Shown here: in pieces, positions 45,994 through 59,569 of the stretch
How positions within the stretch are numbered: the first letter of the stretch is position 1
Layout of the letters: each line of letters starts with the position of its first letter
NCBI RefSeq assembly: GCF_963675165.1
Contig: NC_087377.1
Coordinates: 654,501 to 718,500, forward strand
DNA: 64,000 nucleotides
From: Halichondria panicea
Lineage: Eukaryota > Porifera > Demospongiae > Suberitida > Halichondriidae
Direction of reading: 5' to 3'
Translations under genes and position numbers: made by a program
Notes under the pieces: generated by a model
Told to the model about the DNA's origin: nothing
Databases searched by the model: none
Seen by the model: the letters and a program-made list of their open reading frames with translations, nothing else

Positions 45994-48900
45994 TCAATTG
46001 GTGGCACTATGAGCAACTGCAGTTGCTGTCCTCACATACTTGTCTTCAATTTCCTCGGCTACATCGTTACGCTCAACAGTAGGCCTCCTTAGACATTCAC
46101 ATATGTAAGCCCATGTCATCGGTGGATGAGTGACCTCAAGACGCTTGGCTACTATCATCGTTAGGCGGCACACATTATCTGTGCTTCGATCTCGAATATT
46201 TTCCAACTCGTAAAACTTCACCCCGAGAGCCAGTCCCAAGTTGAACCAATCTTTGCTGGCACTTCTCAGATTCTCACAAATTGTTAGAATATCATCTCCA
46301 GTCAGAACCAACGATCGTTGTTGTGCAATTTCTACTGTTTGGTTTCTGCTAGTAGGCTCCTCTTGTGACGATCCTACACACACACACACAAGTACATAAA
46401 TTATTGCATTGAAAATGGCCAGTTTTATGATAAACTGCATAATACAGTAAGCATCTGAAAATGCACAATAATTACGATAATTATAGCAATGTATATATTA
46501 AAAGGGAATGCCAGGACTGTAGGAATCAACGTCATGTATTTTCCAGACTGAAGGTTTCCGATTATGATAGATGGAATTATGATAAGAACTTTGTTTAAGT
46601 AAGATAGTAATATTCGTGGGGTAAAATCCATGGCATTCATTGACAAATCGAAAACGTTGATGTAAAAATTGAAACGCAGTAGTTAAAACAAACAGTCTAG
46701 TACAAATAAATGTTCTGCTGTCTATAGATCATACCTTGTAGAGTGACATCATTCTTCAGACATTTTGATAGAGTTACAACGTTTTCATCTGATCCTGATA
46801 ATGTTCTGCACTGGCTTGAGGCTGGAGGATCTGTACGTGTGTTGAAAACAGACATTCAATAGAAATTATTACCTGAACTGAGCTGACTACTAATAGCATG
46901 CATCATGGCTGAGTATACACATTGCAACTTTGTATGTGCGTAATTGAGATACAATGCATACATTATATTATACAGGTATTTAGGACTGTTGGGTTAGAGC
47001 ATTATAAAATTATGTATAACCTCAAGCATGGTCTCACCTCCTAGCTTAGTACAAGCAGAGAGCCAATCTTTATGGCCGTCTTCCAAATTATACGTCATCC
47101 TATTGCGTTGAGTACACCTCATAGAAGTGCCCTTAGCCAGAACACAAGCTGGGTGGTGGGGCACTTGGGGACTTGCTTCAGTAGAGGGCAATTCATGGGG
47201 ACACAAAAATGCAACTTCAGGATCCTCATACGTGTATTTCAGGGCTTTGTAAGCAGATCGAAGACCAGAGTGAATATTTTCATATATCAACGACAACATG
47301 TCTTTTTGATTGTTGCTGGAATGAACTTCGAGGAATGAAAATCCATCAATTAGCGTAACAAAACAATCTTCCTCTCGATGAATCAATTGTATAAAGTTTC
47401 TACTCGGCTGGTGATCCTCCATTTCAATTTCCCATTCACATTCTTTAATCAGGTACACTTGTAGACAGCAAAACACTCCACAGCACTGCCAGTTGCTTTT
47501 GAAGTATAAAACGAGTGGGATCAAACCGGTCTTAAGCAAATCAGCTCGTTCGTCATTGACTTGAGTTGGTGGCAGCAAGGATAGAAGTGATGGCATATAG
47601 AAACGCTTATCTTTCCCGACTTCTTGTGAGAATAAACGAAATGGGGTGGCTATCAGCAAGTGCTTGAATATTTCAATGAGATGAGTGGGCGCAAAGAGTC
47701 CATCGATATAATGCTTTTCAAAATTTTTATCAGATAAAAGTTCAATCGTAATAATTCCTTTATCGGTAAAATCTAACCAGGTTCCAAACCCATTACTTTC
47801 TCGCATGTATGCAGCATACTCGACAAGCTCTGTTACTTTATCGAGAAGCACTTGAGTATCACAGAATACCACATTTGGTACAATGGCAGGATAATAGTGA
47901 AAGATGTGATGCTCATGGAAAAATTTCAATGCTTCACAAAGTGCATCTTCGTGAAAATTATGTAGCATTTTTGCAATTTCTACACATTCGGTCTTGCTTA
48001 GAACTTTTCTTTTTTCATCGTTTGAAACCTTCTCAACAATAATTTCCAAAATAAACCACCAAAAAGGGACCAGGATTTCACATTTATTCAGCTCTTGAGA
48101 TGCTTTGTAAATACATCCACGAATTTTCTTCGCCAATTCCTCACTGTCAGAATCGCAGTGCTTGCAATCCACAGGAAATATGACATCTCTTTTCCCTAAA
48201 TTAAAAAACATAGTCAACTTCTTAATGCAGTCTTTCTGCGCAAAGTTCAATAAAGTTTTATTCTTGTCAGACAATGTTTCCTTGCATTTCGATTGATGGT
48301 CTTTGTGAGTACCAATGCATACCAGCTTGCAGTTTTCACTGTGAGATTGAATGGACTGCACGAGATACTTGAAGTTATCCAAAACTGAGAGATGTGACTT
48401 GAAACCTTTACCAACTGGCTTATCGCCCTTGTAGTATTCAACCAGCGGATGATCGTCAAGGCAGTCAGAGAGACGAAGAATGTACAAAGCTACAGAAATC
48501 TTGGGCATGAAGAGTGGCAGCAGATTATGAAAGTGTGGTTGCCCACCGCTATCGATTATGTAGATCCAATGAGATCCAAACTTTTCTTGAACAGCAGTAC
48601 GATCAGCATCAGAAAATCGCTGAATATTAGCCATTACATTCGAAACAGTGCTAAGAAATTTACTCTTTTTTCCTTCTAGCTTACTATGCGTTGCTCCAGC
48701 TACTGATGGTTTAGTTGCTCTTAAAGTCAAAGGAGTTGTATTAACTGGCGTACTTGATTCATTGCTAAGTTCAAGTTGCTTCAGAGCAATGCTGAGTTCT
48801 TGTGGGATAGCAGATTCTTCGCTGGTTACATGAGATTTAATAGCATCAGCAACAATGCGTTGTAGATCATCACTAGATACTGGTTTCCATGTTCTAGAGG

Positions 48901-49174
48901 GATCATCTTGAGCTTCCGTTCTCAGCTTTGAAGTGTCACGAATTTGTCGAATCCTCTCTGCTGTGCTAGCTAATGGAGTGCTGTTTCGATCTACAGGAGG
49001 AGGCAGTCCCAGAAGGAGATGCTTAGTGGAGGTTTTACCAGTGCCGGCCATTCCAAAGAATAAGATATTGGTAGTGTTCACACGGACAAATCCAGCCTTC
49101 ATGGCTTCATTAAGAGCTTGCTCAGACTTGGATAATTCATCATTGAGGGCTGAAATAATAGGAATAATAATAGA
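45994..49174 (-). CDS. Second ROCO-type GTPase with C-terminal death domain
   Basis: Three exons join in phase: 49174-47038, 46830-46735 and 46374-45994 (TGA stop). The first exon has a P-loop, GMAGTGKTS (about residues 44-52 of its frame), a long variable linker, DSGGQ (211-215) as switch II and GTHKD (291-295) as a G4-like specificity motif, then a COR-like region with FWWFILEIIVE and FRLFSQEVGKDKRFYMPSLL. The last exon encodes a death domain (DWFNLGLALGVKFYELENI ... WAYICECLRRPTVERND) and ends soon after. The acceptor at 49,175 (or an alternative at 49,150) means the first exon(s) are missing. The frame is clean over 2.1 kb, so this copy looks functional. A GTP-regulated death-fold adaptor is the likely role, by analogy to ROCO-death-domain proteins. 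Confidence 0.82.
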
Positions 49175-49337
49175 CTGAAACACAGATCTGGTGATTCACG
49201 CGTACGTCCCTTGAAACAGTACCCAGTATATACGTATGCACAGTAACAGTCACAGTTCATATTCACTTTCTAAAAGAAGTCATCTATAATACCCTCTATA
49301 GTTACCATCTTCTGCAATTAACCTCTACACATAATTA

Positions 49338-49641
49338 TACCGTATATATGCTCGATCAGAGGCCGCCCTCAATAGTATAGCCTCCTTTACTAGCAAAATG
49401 AGTAGCCACTCTCAAATATAGTAGCCTCATGCATACAGTGAACTTTGACTCTAGCATTTCTGGACGAGGCAGCCAAACAAATTAATTATTAATACTAGCA
49501 GCTAGATACATGTACGTAGCTACTAGGTACAGGTAGCAGCTTGTTAGTGCTTCACAAAGACTTTCTCAGAGCAGAACTTTTGATAACAAAACCAGCAAAA
49601 TGTATATAGCCGCAGCCTCTGATCAAGCATAATACGGTATA
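49338..49641. mobile_element. MITE-like inverted repeat upstream of ROCO gene 2
   Basis: Imperfect inverted ends, ataccgtatatatgctcgat on the left and atcaagcataatacggtat on the right, match over about 26 bp and then diverge. Flanks are AT-rich (ataatt) and the target duplication is unresolved. Confidence 0.55.
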
Positions 49642-49829
49642 TGCAATAATTATTCACATTCCAAGGATCACAAACTAGCAAACTAAATGACCATCATCAA
49701 CACCACACATCCACTGCATGACACGTTACGTAAAGTCTCAATTGATACCAGCTACAGCTAGCGTACGTTGCATTTACACATGGCTTGACATAATGATAGC
49801 GCAGTTTATATATAGTCACGAACCAACAA

Positions 49830-51105
49830 TTTCACAACAGAGGCAGCACTAACCCTCAGGAATTCATACCACAAAATACCACAAATAAGTCAAAATTGCG
49901 AGCAATGCCATCAATAGGGAGGTGGGTGGTGCTTTAAGGTTATGCTAAAATACCACTACTTACTACCCGACAGCACTGCTATTCACAACGGAGGCAGCAC
50001 TAACTCACAAAACAGGTAAAAGTGAATTCATGCAATGCAATCAATAGGGAGGTGGGTAGTGCTTTAGGTATCCTCGTCCCCACGTCCACTTCACCTCCAA
50101 GGAAGAGGGTCTGGTATCAGTATAATGGACTAAAATGCTGACACTAGCCTCCATCAATGATATCAAGTGATGAATGAAATGGTTCACAGTCAATAAAGTG
50201 ATCATGTGCTGTAATACTCAATTTCTTAATAATTATAGTCTGACAATGACAATGATAATATTAAAACAAAGTACACAGTAAGTGAAGTGAGCATTCCATG
50301 ATAGTAATAAACTATCTGCATATGATACTACAATGACAAGGTTAGCTGCCAAGTTGCTTCATTCTCAGATTCTTTGTGTCCTGTTAATTGTTACTGACTC
50401 AGCAACACTTTCAACCGTTTTAAAATTGTACAACAATTCGTAATTATGGTGCGTATACGAATAAAACATGTGCGTTCAATTCCAGTTGACAAGACATTTT
50501 CTGTTTGCATATAAACGACAACGTGACGTGACGTGCCATGCAAACGGTACAGGAACTTTATTCTGACGGCTACTGTATGTTATTACTCATGCACGAGGGA
50601 TGTACTGCTAATACAACTAGAGCACGAGAGCAGGAGCAGTACATCACGAGGGCATCACGTTTTAATGCTGATAGTGCGTAATAGTCTTGCATGCGTCATA
50701 TACTGCGTTCCTAGTAGCAACTAATGACATTTGAGCATCTATGCGGCATAACAGGTTGCCACGAAGCAACAAATTCACAACAGAGGCAGCACTAACCCTA
50801 AGGAATTCATATCACAAAATACCACAAATAAGTCAAAAGTGAGAGCAATGCCATCAATAGGGAGGTGGGTGGTGCTTTAAGGTTACGCTAAAATACCACT
50901 ACTTACTACCCGACAGCACTGCTATTCACAACGGAGGCAGCACTAACTCACAAAACAGGTAAAAGTGAATTCATGCAACGCAATCAATGATAGGGAGGTG
51001 GGTGGTGCTTTAGCTATCCTCGTCCCCACGTCCACTTCACCTCAAAGGAAGAGGGTCTGGTATCAGTATAATGGACTGAAAAGCTGACACTAGCCTCCAT
51101 CGATG
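49830..51105. repeat. Tandemly repeated intergenic segment in unit B (two copies)
   Basis: Segment 49,830-50,158 recurs at 50,758-51,105, with 50,159-50,757 between them collinear with unit A 7,020-7,656. Unit A has one copy (7,657-7,995). The breakpoint reads tccatcaatgatatcaagtg, showing where the extra copy joined. It encodes nothing recognisable. Confidence 0.8.
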
Positions 51106-52572
51106 GACGGACCACGCCCATATAACACTAACGTAGGCTCTATTAAGAGAGCTGTGAAGAGCAGCTGTAACAAACCTAACCTCTGTCTCAAGCTAGCTAG
51201 CTATATAATTATAGCGTATAAAGAGAAGTGGGCTATATGTACTGGGCAACATCTAAACAAGAGGCCGTATCAAATAAATTGCTATGGCCTCGGGGTAGGA
51301 AATGATTGACTTGCTAAAAGGATTCTAAAAGTTCAAAGTTAAAAACAACAACACGTGGTAGACAGACGTGGTAGACAGTACATTTGATGCAATTGTTGCT
51401 GGTGGCAGCTCTTTTATCACCCTGGCTACTAAAAATATCTTCGCTCTATTGCAGGGACACTATTGCGTCTAAACTGAGACTAAAGATTCTACTCCAAGGA
51501 GGCAAAAAAACTAGCCATAAACTCGAATATTTGCACTAGTTAAAATCTAATTAACAAAAAGTGGTTAAGAGCCATAGTAAGCATCGAGGCATGAAGAATA
51601 AGCACAATAAAATAATGTATTCGTAAACCCTAACTCCATATATGGGCGTACATGCAGTAAACCTTTGAATCACAGGGTCATGAGTATTATTATAGTGTTA
51701 ACGTGTTTTCAGCATTACACAAAGCGTGTGTGTATAAAGAGAAGAGAGCATGCAACTCACTATGTATACTAGGGAACGTTTAAAAGTGTGAGGCTGTATC
51801 AATTTACACATGAACGGCAGCTCTAAAAAATAGCTACAATATGATTTTGACTGAGTCTGAGCAGCACGCCCACTTCTCTTAATTTAAACGTACCACTGAT
51901 TGATACTTCATAATAATTATTATTACTCACTTGATGAGGTTAGGTTAGGATCATCCTTTGAAGAAGTGGAAGGAAGTTGTTCGGAACCATTTGGAGTATC
52001 TGAGGTGTACAGTAATAATGAAAGCACAGCGGGTGCTGATGCCTCGGTGGAGGTGTCAAACAACATAACAAATAAAGCTACTAGCAATAGCTGATAAAGA
52101 GTACAGTAGGCGTTCTGTCCAACCTACATCACAACCACAGGCTGTTGTATACCTATAACTTAAGGTAACATATTTTTTCGGGTATTAATTTCTGCAAATT
52201 ATTATTTTTGCAATTTTACTGCAGGCAGAATAAATTATAGGGAAACTCAAAGAGTGGGTAATGATCGACCATGATTGTTGTTAAAAACGATCGATGCTAT
52301 ATAAAAATAATTATAGTGGCAGCATCAGCAGAGCCTTGCAGCTCTCTTCTCACTCTTGCAGCTACCAATAGCTAGCGTTCTAGTGCAGAGCTAACTACTA
52401 AGTAGAGTAGCAACACTCCATGGACAAGTTTGGCTACATTCCAAGTAAGGCATAACTCGAGAACCAAGCATTATTTTTAAAATCCACGAATTAAAATCCA
52501 AGTAAACATGACTAGAAGCCTATAGAAACTCTTACTTGCACTTCATTGATCCTAGAGCAGCTGTAGCGGTCT
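51106..52572. repeat. Unit B intergenic block collinear with unit A 7,996-9,376
   Basis: High similarity throughout, with small indels. It includes the possible exon at 51,931-52,090 (minus strand), the counterpart of 8,821-8,960 with three extra codons. Beyond that only repeat DNA is seen. Confidence 0.75.
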
Positions 52573-52583
52573 ACACACACACC

Positions 52584-52646
<63 letters not shown>

Positions 52647-52650
52647 ACCC

Positions 52651-52682
<32 letters not shown>

Positions 52683-52735
52683 ACCCACACACACACACCC
52701 ACACCCACAAACACACACCCACACACACCCACACA

Positions 52736-52806
<71 letters not shown>

Positions 52807-52838
52807 ACCCACCCACGCACGCACACACACACACACAC
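52573..52838. repeat. (CA)n microsatellite
   Basis: CA with CCCA and CAAA interruptions, longer and purer than its unit A counterpart at 9,377-9,622. It follows the CA-associated repeat body. Confidence 0.95.
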
Positions 52839-53204
52839 ACTACTATCTATTTATTTTGACCTTGTGCTAATTTCTAAGAACCAAAATTAGAGGTTAATGA
52901 TTGTTTTGTGCTTGCCACCTATAGAAAAACCACATAGACCCATCCCCATTATCAGATACTACCACCACAAAACCTGGCCCAGACAATACAGGCCTGTTCC
53001 TAGGCCTTATAAATTAAGCCTCCCTCAAGGTCAGATTTAGCTGACACAAGCCATGCACAAGCTAAGTTCAAGTATTACAGCAGCCAATATCAAGTCTAAG
53101 ACAAGTTCTATACTTTATGTCAGCCTTATACCTAAAATGTGAATATAGCTTACAATCAGCATGGCCCCAAGTCAATATTACAATAATTATACAGTATACT
53201 ATAT

Positions 53205-53243
53205 AGAAACTCTTACTTGCACACCTAGAGCAGCTGTAGCGAT

Positions 53244-53317
<74 letters not shown>

Positions 53318-53360
53318 CCGCATACCTCGCTTGTGCATGCGCACCGAGGCATAATAATTA
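53205..53360. repeat. CA-associated repeat, shortened copy with hairpin end
   Basis: Only the end of the body (agagcagctgtagcgatcc) is kept before (CA)n and the cctcgc/cgaggcataat tail. About 800 bp that separate the two CA arrays in unit A (9,990-10,795) are missing here. Confidence 0.7.
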
Positions 53361-53688
53361 TGTCATGTAACACATAAAGTACATTATAATATATTGCAAT
53401 AGTGATTCAGAAAACTCTCCGATTTATATAACAGTAGACGCACCCACACAAGTGCTAGTGATGCTTTTATAGGCCAAGTAGTAGAATGGAATGTGTTGGA
53501 TACTACTAACATTCCAGGTATTATTATTGGGGCCTACAAAACGTGTAATTGTACCACAACCAATTGTCCCAAAAAAACATTGAAGGTATCAATGGAACCG
53601 GCATGGCTTGCTCTATTGGTGTGCCAAGTTTGAACTTGCTATACCAATATTTGTGGAAATTAGGTATGGGATTTCTAGTGACACATAC

Positions 53689-55933
53689 CTGGTTCAGGAG
53701 TGGAGACTAGAGGCTTGAGATAGTCAGCAACTTCAGTCATCCCCCACTCTACTGCCCAGTCAAGAGGAGTCTCGCCTTCATCATTAGTCACATCTAGACA
53801 GGTGAGGGATAGAGATCTTGTAGTAGTACTGACAGCATTGAACATTACCATGCAGGATGACTACATTATTTTATTATCATGTACCAACAGTGTATTGTAT
53901 TGCAGTTGCCATGACGATACAACTGCAGGTACACTGATTGTTTCATTACATGCACATTGAACCACATTAATATATTCACGGGTTGTCTATCAGAGGATCT
54001 AATGAAACAGTACCCACTACGGAAATCACTCACCAACATCACACTTTAGTTCCTCCACTAGTGTGGTCAATATACTCAATAATTAAGTGAGATATGTTAT
54101 TATAGACTATAGACTCAAAATTGCGGAAAAATAAAACAAGCCTATACAAATAGAAATAGTTGGTCTTATTAATATTGGTATACAAAGTTTGAACGTGATA
54201 CACGACTGTGTGCGGAAATTAGGTATGGGATTTCTAGTGACGAGTTTAACTTCAGCCATGTACGTGGGTGTATAGTGGTCAAGATGGACCAAACATGTCA
54301 TTGTACCACAACCTGTCGTACAGAGAAAGTAAGGTAGCATAGGAAAGGGCATGCCTTGTTCTATTGGTACGCCAAATTCGAGCTTGATACACCACTGTTT
54401 GTGGAAATTAGGTATGGGATTTCTAAAGCGCATACAGAAATGCCTGGCTTAATTAAGTATGATACAGTGTTAGTCATGCTGGTCCATTATCCCTGGGTAT
54501 GTTGTTATTAGTGTACACAGTTATAGACATTGTCACTGTCTAGGATTGGGGGAAATGAGAAGCCAATTTGATTGTGTAATCACTCACCAACATCAACCTT
54601 GCACACATCCATCAGGTACTGCACGACTTGTATATGTCCTCCCGCACAAGCCCAGTGTAGTGGTGTTCGGTTGTCCTCGTCCCTCGCATCTGTGTGTATA
54701 ACTCAGTGAAGTGATGACATGAACACACAACACACACAATGACAACATATGTAGAGTGGTTTGCAGCATTCCATATGAAGCCTACCATTCGACAATATAG
54801 AAACAAGCATCTTAAATGGTCAGTAATTACTCCAGCTGGGTGAGATAATTATGTTAGTAGACTCTTTGTCGTAGAGAAGCATGGGAACGAAATACAGAGA
54901 TATCCAAAGAGCACACTAAATCTCACCAACATCCATCTTCAGCTCCTCCACCAGATACTGTACCGTGTCTTTACTTCCTCCATAACAAGCAGAGTGAAGA
55001 GGAGTCTTGTTACCATCATCCCTCACATCTGTTGTGGAACAAAGTTCAACTATCACATACATTTTTAACAGATATTACTATGGCAACCGTATAGCAAATG
55101 TTTATGTATTTCAAACAAGTGTACGTACATTGCAAATAATTATTCGAAATTGAAATGTAACACTATTAAACTTTCCGCTGTGTGCATGGTATGAAAACTT
55201 CACATACACAACGACTACTTACCAGTGCTACGACTACTACATCGCAAATAATTATTATACTACGCGAAATTACTGACACAATTGATATTGCTACACAGTA
55301 CATGTGTATAATTCAGATACCATAATGATATGGAGAAACAATTACAATACACAAATAATTATAATGACTACTTACCAGTGCTGCATCCAACCTCCTTCAA
55401 GTACTGCACCACCTCTTTATGACCTCCCAGGCATGCCCAGTGAAGTGGAGTCCTGTTGGCCCACCCACCACCTTTATCAGTACGAGCTCCATGAGTAACA
55501 AGTGTCTTCACAATCTCAAGGTAGCCCTTCCAGCAAGCCCTGTGTAATGGAGGCTCATCCGCCCACTCGTCACTCCAGTAGAACTGGTGGTTGGGATCTG
55601 CCCCCTGTCCCAACAAGGACCTAACTTTGGTGACGTCATTATTGTGTACAGCCTTCTCTAAGTCCTCGGCTAGCTTCTTTTGAGCACTGTACAAAATAGA
55701 TGGTTGGGGGGTCAGTCATACAGAGAATTACTTGATATGTGTATATAGTTTATACAAGTGACACCATGCACATATCCAGCTGTCACTTTGCTGTACAGTG
55801 TTCCACCTCTGATCATAGCCTGCTCTGACTCTACTAATGGAATGAGCCTCCCTCCATGCAATCACAAGGTGCTACCATGAGTAGTAATTATAGTCTACAT
55901 GTTCACTCACTCTGAGTCTTGTTCAGTAGCCAT
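53689..55933 (-). CDS. Ankyrin-repeat protein gene, unit B copy
   Basis: The start exon 55933-55911 (MATEQDS) joins 55686-55376, which is three bases shorter than in A and still in frame. Then come 102-base ankyrin exons 55028-54927 (TPLHSACYGGSKDTVQYL) and 54689-54588 (TPLHWACAGGHIQVVQYL), and 53793-53689 (TPLDWAVEWGMTEVADYL). All are phase 1. Between the last two, the exon that is intact in A (11,736-11,635) is cut to about 33 bases (54,030-54,062) by a deletion that removes its acceptor. Skipping it keeps the frame. The gene therefore looks potentially expressed, with five coding exons visible. The 3' end and binding partner are unknown. Confidence 0.75.
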
Positions 55934-56191
55934 TCAGAAGCTTTGTTCAAACTCTGTCAAATTCTCCCCTTGAATTGTTTCTCAGTAAGCAAAGTGCATG
56001 CCACATGCATACACCCTCTTTCTGTATTTCAAGGGCCCTTCCGGCCACAAAAACCCACATGATTAATTGCAATTGCAAAAGCATAAAAATCCATTTATAA
56101 TTGCACAGATGTACAGTCAATAGTGGAGTCATGTGATCCTACTACACACAAAACAACACTTATAAACACACGGAAAAATAAATATTAAAAT

Positions 56192-57758
56192 TCAGCTAAA
56201 AGGAACTGCTCCAAATTGATCTACAGTTGTCATTGTCGTCGTAATCTTTGAACTCTCTCCAAGGGGGGGTGCTCCAAACAAATGTCGTCTTGCATTGTCA
56301 GCAGTATTATGAGTGGGCGGGGTAGAGGAACGTCCGTCAAATGAAGTGCTACCAAAGTCATCCGTAGGAAATGGACTGCCAGTCTGTGAGGTGTGTGTGT
56401 GTGTGTGTGTGTGAGGGGTGGGAGGTTCAATAAGCAGTATAGAGTGGAGTCTATCTATTGTGGTCACCCTCTATAATACAGCCAGATTAATGGGCCGTGT
56501 TTGGACCTGCGTTAGCAGACCACCCTCATGGGCCCCAAAGTCTCCATAGCATGTGTTTGGACCTGTGTTAGCAGGCCACCCTCTATAATACAGCCAGGTT
56601 AATGGGCCCCAAAGTCTCCATAGCATGTGTTTGGACCTGTGTTAGCAAGGCCACCATCTATAATACAGCCAGGTTAATGGGTCCCAAAGTCTCCATAGCA
56701 TGTGTTTGGACCTGTGTTAGCAGGCCACCCTCTATAATACAGCCACTGTTGGTCTGACTAGACAGACCACATTCACAAAATGCAAACCTTACTAGAGAAA
56801 ACATAAGTCAACCACTTAGCTACAGTGTACACAGTGGGACCACACATAAAGAGGAAATTTCGCCCCTTTCAGCCTTGTTTCTCAGTAAATATAATCATTG
56901 CTCAGATCCTCCCCCTTTTCAGAGAGGTGTCACATTCCACCCCTTTCACAGTAAACAAAGCAATTTGGTAGAATGTCATTGAAAGGTCATAATTAGTGAA
57001 AGGTCAATAGTACTGCCACATGTCGTACATGCATGGATAAACAATTACACCATACTGTAGTTTAAAATACCACGACAAATGAAATCTCTGAGCCCATGCC
57101 AACTCAGCTAGGTATGGTTGCTCAATATTGACCTCCCTCCACCAATAAGGTCTAACACATGGGCAAGCTATACTATCGGGAAATATGAACAAAAACAATG
57201 AACCTTGTGATTATTATCAGTAGCCTACAACAGGTGCCGTCTCTACAAAGCATCTCCCTTCACCTCCATCCTTTCATGCATTCATCCATTCTTATCCTAT
57301 AGCACAGCCACTGGACTGGAACATGCTGGCAGCAGATCACATTCACGCTGAGTAGGTAATGGCATATGCTAGGCCACATCATAGATAGTGGTATGGCCTC
57401 ATCTTCAGTGCGGCCTGAGATCGAGGCTAAAAGATCCCCTTCCTCACACGTTTGTGACTTGTTGCAGTTCACCCACGTAGCGTGTCGTGCACAGAGTTAT
57501 GGAGTATGTTCTCCATCTGAATCAAAATCAGTGGAAATAATTTATAATTATGTGAGCTTAAATGCTTTGTAATTTTGAATAACCGTGATTTCAATGGATT
57601 GTACAGGTCTTGAAATACAAAAATTCGCTCGCAAAAATAGCATTAATTTATTTCTAGTTCTACGGTAACATCAACTATTGGATAGAGCTATTGGATGATA
57701 CTTTATAGTCTAATAAACGTAGCGCTCACCTTTCCCCTGAGTCAGAGTGTTGGTCCAT
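56192..57758 (-). pseudogene. Unit B copy of the AAK1-like kinase gene, lacking the C-lobe exons
   Basis: The start exon 57758-57730 (MDQHSDSGE) and the last exon 56383-56192 (FPTDDFGST, LFGAPPLGESS, DQFGAVPFS then TGA) are present. The last exon keeps the frame that unit A has lost. The DxFGAVPF ending recalls AAK1 C-termini, which bind endocytic adaptors. The C-lobe exons of unit A (14,828-15,206) are gone: sequence jumps from the 74-bp minisatellite edge (ccactgttggtct, about 56,744) to the counterpart of about 15,303 (gacagaccacattcac). Without a kinase domain between first and last exons it cannot be an active kinase. Confidence 0.6.
56463..56746. repeat. 74-bp minisatellite, unit B (about four copies)
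   Basis: Same unit as 13,785-14,770 but with about four copies instead of thirteen, one of them truncated. Confidence 0.95.
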
Positions 57759-57925
57759 TGTGTCCAGTGCACCGTGCTAGCTAGTAGGACAACTCCAATG
57801 GATGTGCTCTCAGAGTATTAGAACTGATGAATGAAGCACATGGACAGTGGGTAAAGGATCATCACACTATTAGACAAAATATGTTTCATTTTGTAGATTT
57901 GATGACAGACACGCTCACACACAAG

Positions 57926-58070
57926 ATGGAGACGTTGGGGAGGAAAAGCGTTCACTTGTCCTTCCCTCTAGGAGCTTCCACAAGGCTGGATATAGGGTGA
58001 ATACTCCTCCAAAAGACCAGCAGCAATGGATCACAAGGCAAAGAGCAGTGAGTACAAGTGAGTGGCTAGT
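57926..58070 (+). pseudogene. Unit B copy of the METAGEE exon, frameshifted
   Basis: Relative to 16,783-16,920, one base is missing shortly after ATGGAGACG, so the frame leaves the EEKRSL reading at once. Downstream bases remain very similar up to the gtgagtgg donor. Confidence 0.6.
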
Positions 58071-58259
58071 CATGATCAAAAGTGGACCACCTAGTATAGT
58101 GTATAGGCTGCTTTAGATGACTGGCATTCAATATCTGCTAATAGATATCATTACTAGTGATCAAACTATACAGCCTCTGTATCAAATGCATCCATTGCTA
58201 CACATTTGTTGACCCGTTGTCAGTCTCCAAGATAATGTGTGTATTTAGTAGTGCTACAA

Positions 58260-58530
58260 GACTGTACATACACTATCAATTATTGCAGCTCAAGTTGATT
58301 TGAAGAAATAAAAATGTTTAAGATAATAATTTTTATGGTGGGATTATCTACTAGTGAGTGAGTGGTCTGATTGTTCTCTCACTTGTTAGATTCGTGAGGG
58401 TCAGTTGTTCACTCTGTTGGATGCTGATGATGATCCACCCATTGGACGTCAGATAAAAATACAATCGACCTAAGGAACAGTGAGTACTGCCGCGTGCAGA
58501 GTGTGACTCTTTCCCTAACCAAACGTTTTG
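58260..58530. repeat. Unit-end segment, copy with the empty piggyBac site
   Basis: Collinear with about 38,285-38,318 plus 39,249-39,460. It has one TTAA at 58,318-58,321 where the other copy carries the 930-bp element. Confidence 0.85.
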
Positions 58531-59015
58531 TAGTTTGTGCTTTTTGCGCTGTACTCTCCCTTGCATACATGTGTGACTGTGTTTTGTAGTTTGTGCTTTT
58601 TGCGCTGTACTCCCCCCTTGCATGTGTGACTGTGTTTTGTAGTTTGTGCTTTTTGCGCTGTACTCCCCCCTTGCATGTGTGACTGTGTTTTGTAGTTTGT
58701 GCTTTTTGCGCTGTACTCCTCCCTTGCATGTGTGTGACGGTGTTTTGTAGTTTGTGTTTTTTTGCGCTGTACTTTCCCCTTGCATGTGTGACGGTGTTTT
58801 GTAGTTTGTGCTTTTTGCGCTGTACTCTCCCCTTGCATGTGTGACTGTGTTTTGTAATTTGTGCTTTTTGCGCTGTACTCCCCCCTTGCATGTGTGACTG
58901 TGTTTTGTAGTTTGTGATTTTTGCGCTGTACTCCCCCCTTGTAGGTGTGACTGTGTTTTGTAGTTTGTGCTTTTTGCGCTGTACTCCCCCCTTGCATGTG
59001 TGACTGTGTTTTGTA
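58520..59015. repeat. 53-bp minisatellite (copy 4)
   Basis: About nine units. The minus strand is open for up to 238 codons because no frame of the unit contains a stop. The resulting Lys/His/Thr-rich sequence has no domain and is treated as non-coding. Confidence 0.95.
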
Positions 59016-59173
59016 CATATCTGTATAGCCCACATTAGTAGCTTTGCTCTATAATAATTGTACCCTCCCTCGATCCACACACACATGCACACACACACAC
59101 ACACAACCATGGCCTGGCGATACAAATTTCGCTCTTAGTAACAGCTTTAAATTTGCACTGTGTTGTCAGACCT

Positions 59174-59507
59174 ATGGGCTACATTTTGATACCAAGAACA
59201 TCCTATATGCTTATTCCATTGCTGAGATAACACTGAAAAGCTACATAATTTACTATTTTCTGCTGTTTTGATGACATCAGTAGCAGCAAACCACAAACCA
59301 ATGATGCTTTAATCAACCACAAACAAGAGTGGGCGTACAGTTATTGTATGCCCACTCTCGTGGTTAATTAAAGTGTCATCGATTTGTGGTTAGCAGCTTG
59401 TGATGTCATCAAAACGGTAGAAAATAGTAGAATATGTAGTTTTTCAGTGATATCTCAACAATGGAATAAGCATATAGGATGTTCTTGGTACCAAAATGTA
59501 GCCCATT
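59174..59507. mobile_element. Foldback element of about 334 bp at the B/C junction
   Basis: The outer ends gggctacattttgatacca and tggtaccaaaatgtagccc are inverted. The two halves match, with indels, almost to the centre near 59,335 (gtgggcgtac/gtatgcccac). It is probably a foldback MITE; the target duplication is not clear. Confidence 0.7.
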
Positions 59508-59569
59508 TATTTGTAAACTTACCAGAGAACTTTTAAAGCTAAACTATAAAATGTTCAGAAGATATTACT

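Noticed and set aside
58409-59125. 238-codon minus-strand frame rich in Lys, His and Thr
   Set aside because: It follows the 53-bp minisatellite exactly, and the same kind of frame appears in all arrays in all three phases; no domain and no splice signals that fit.
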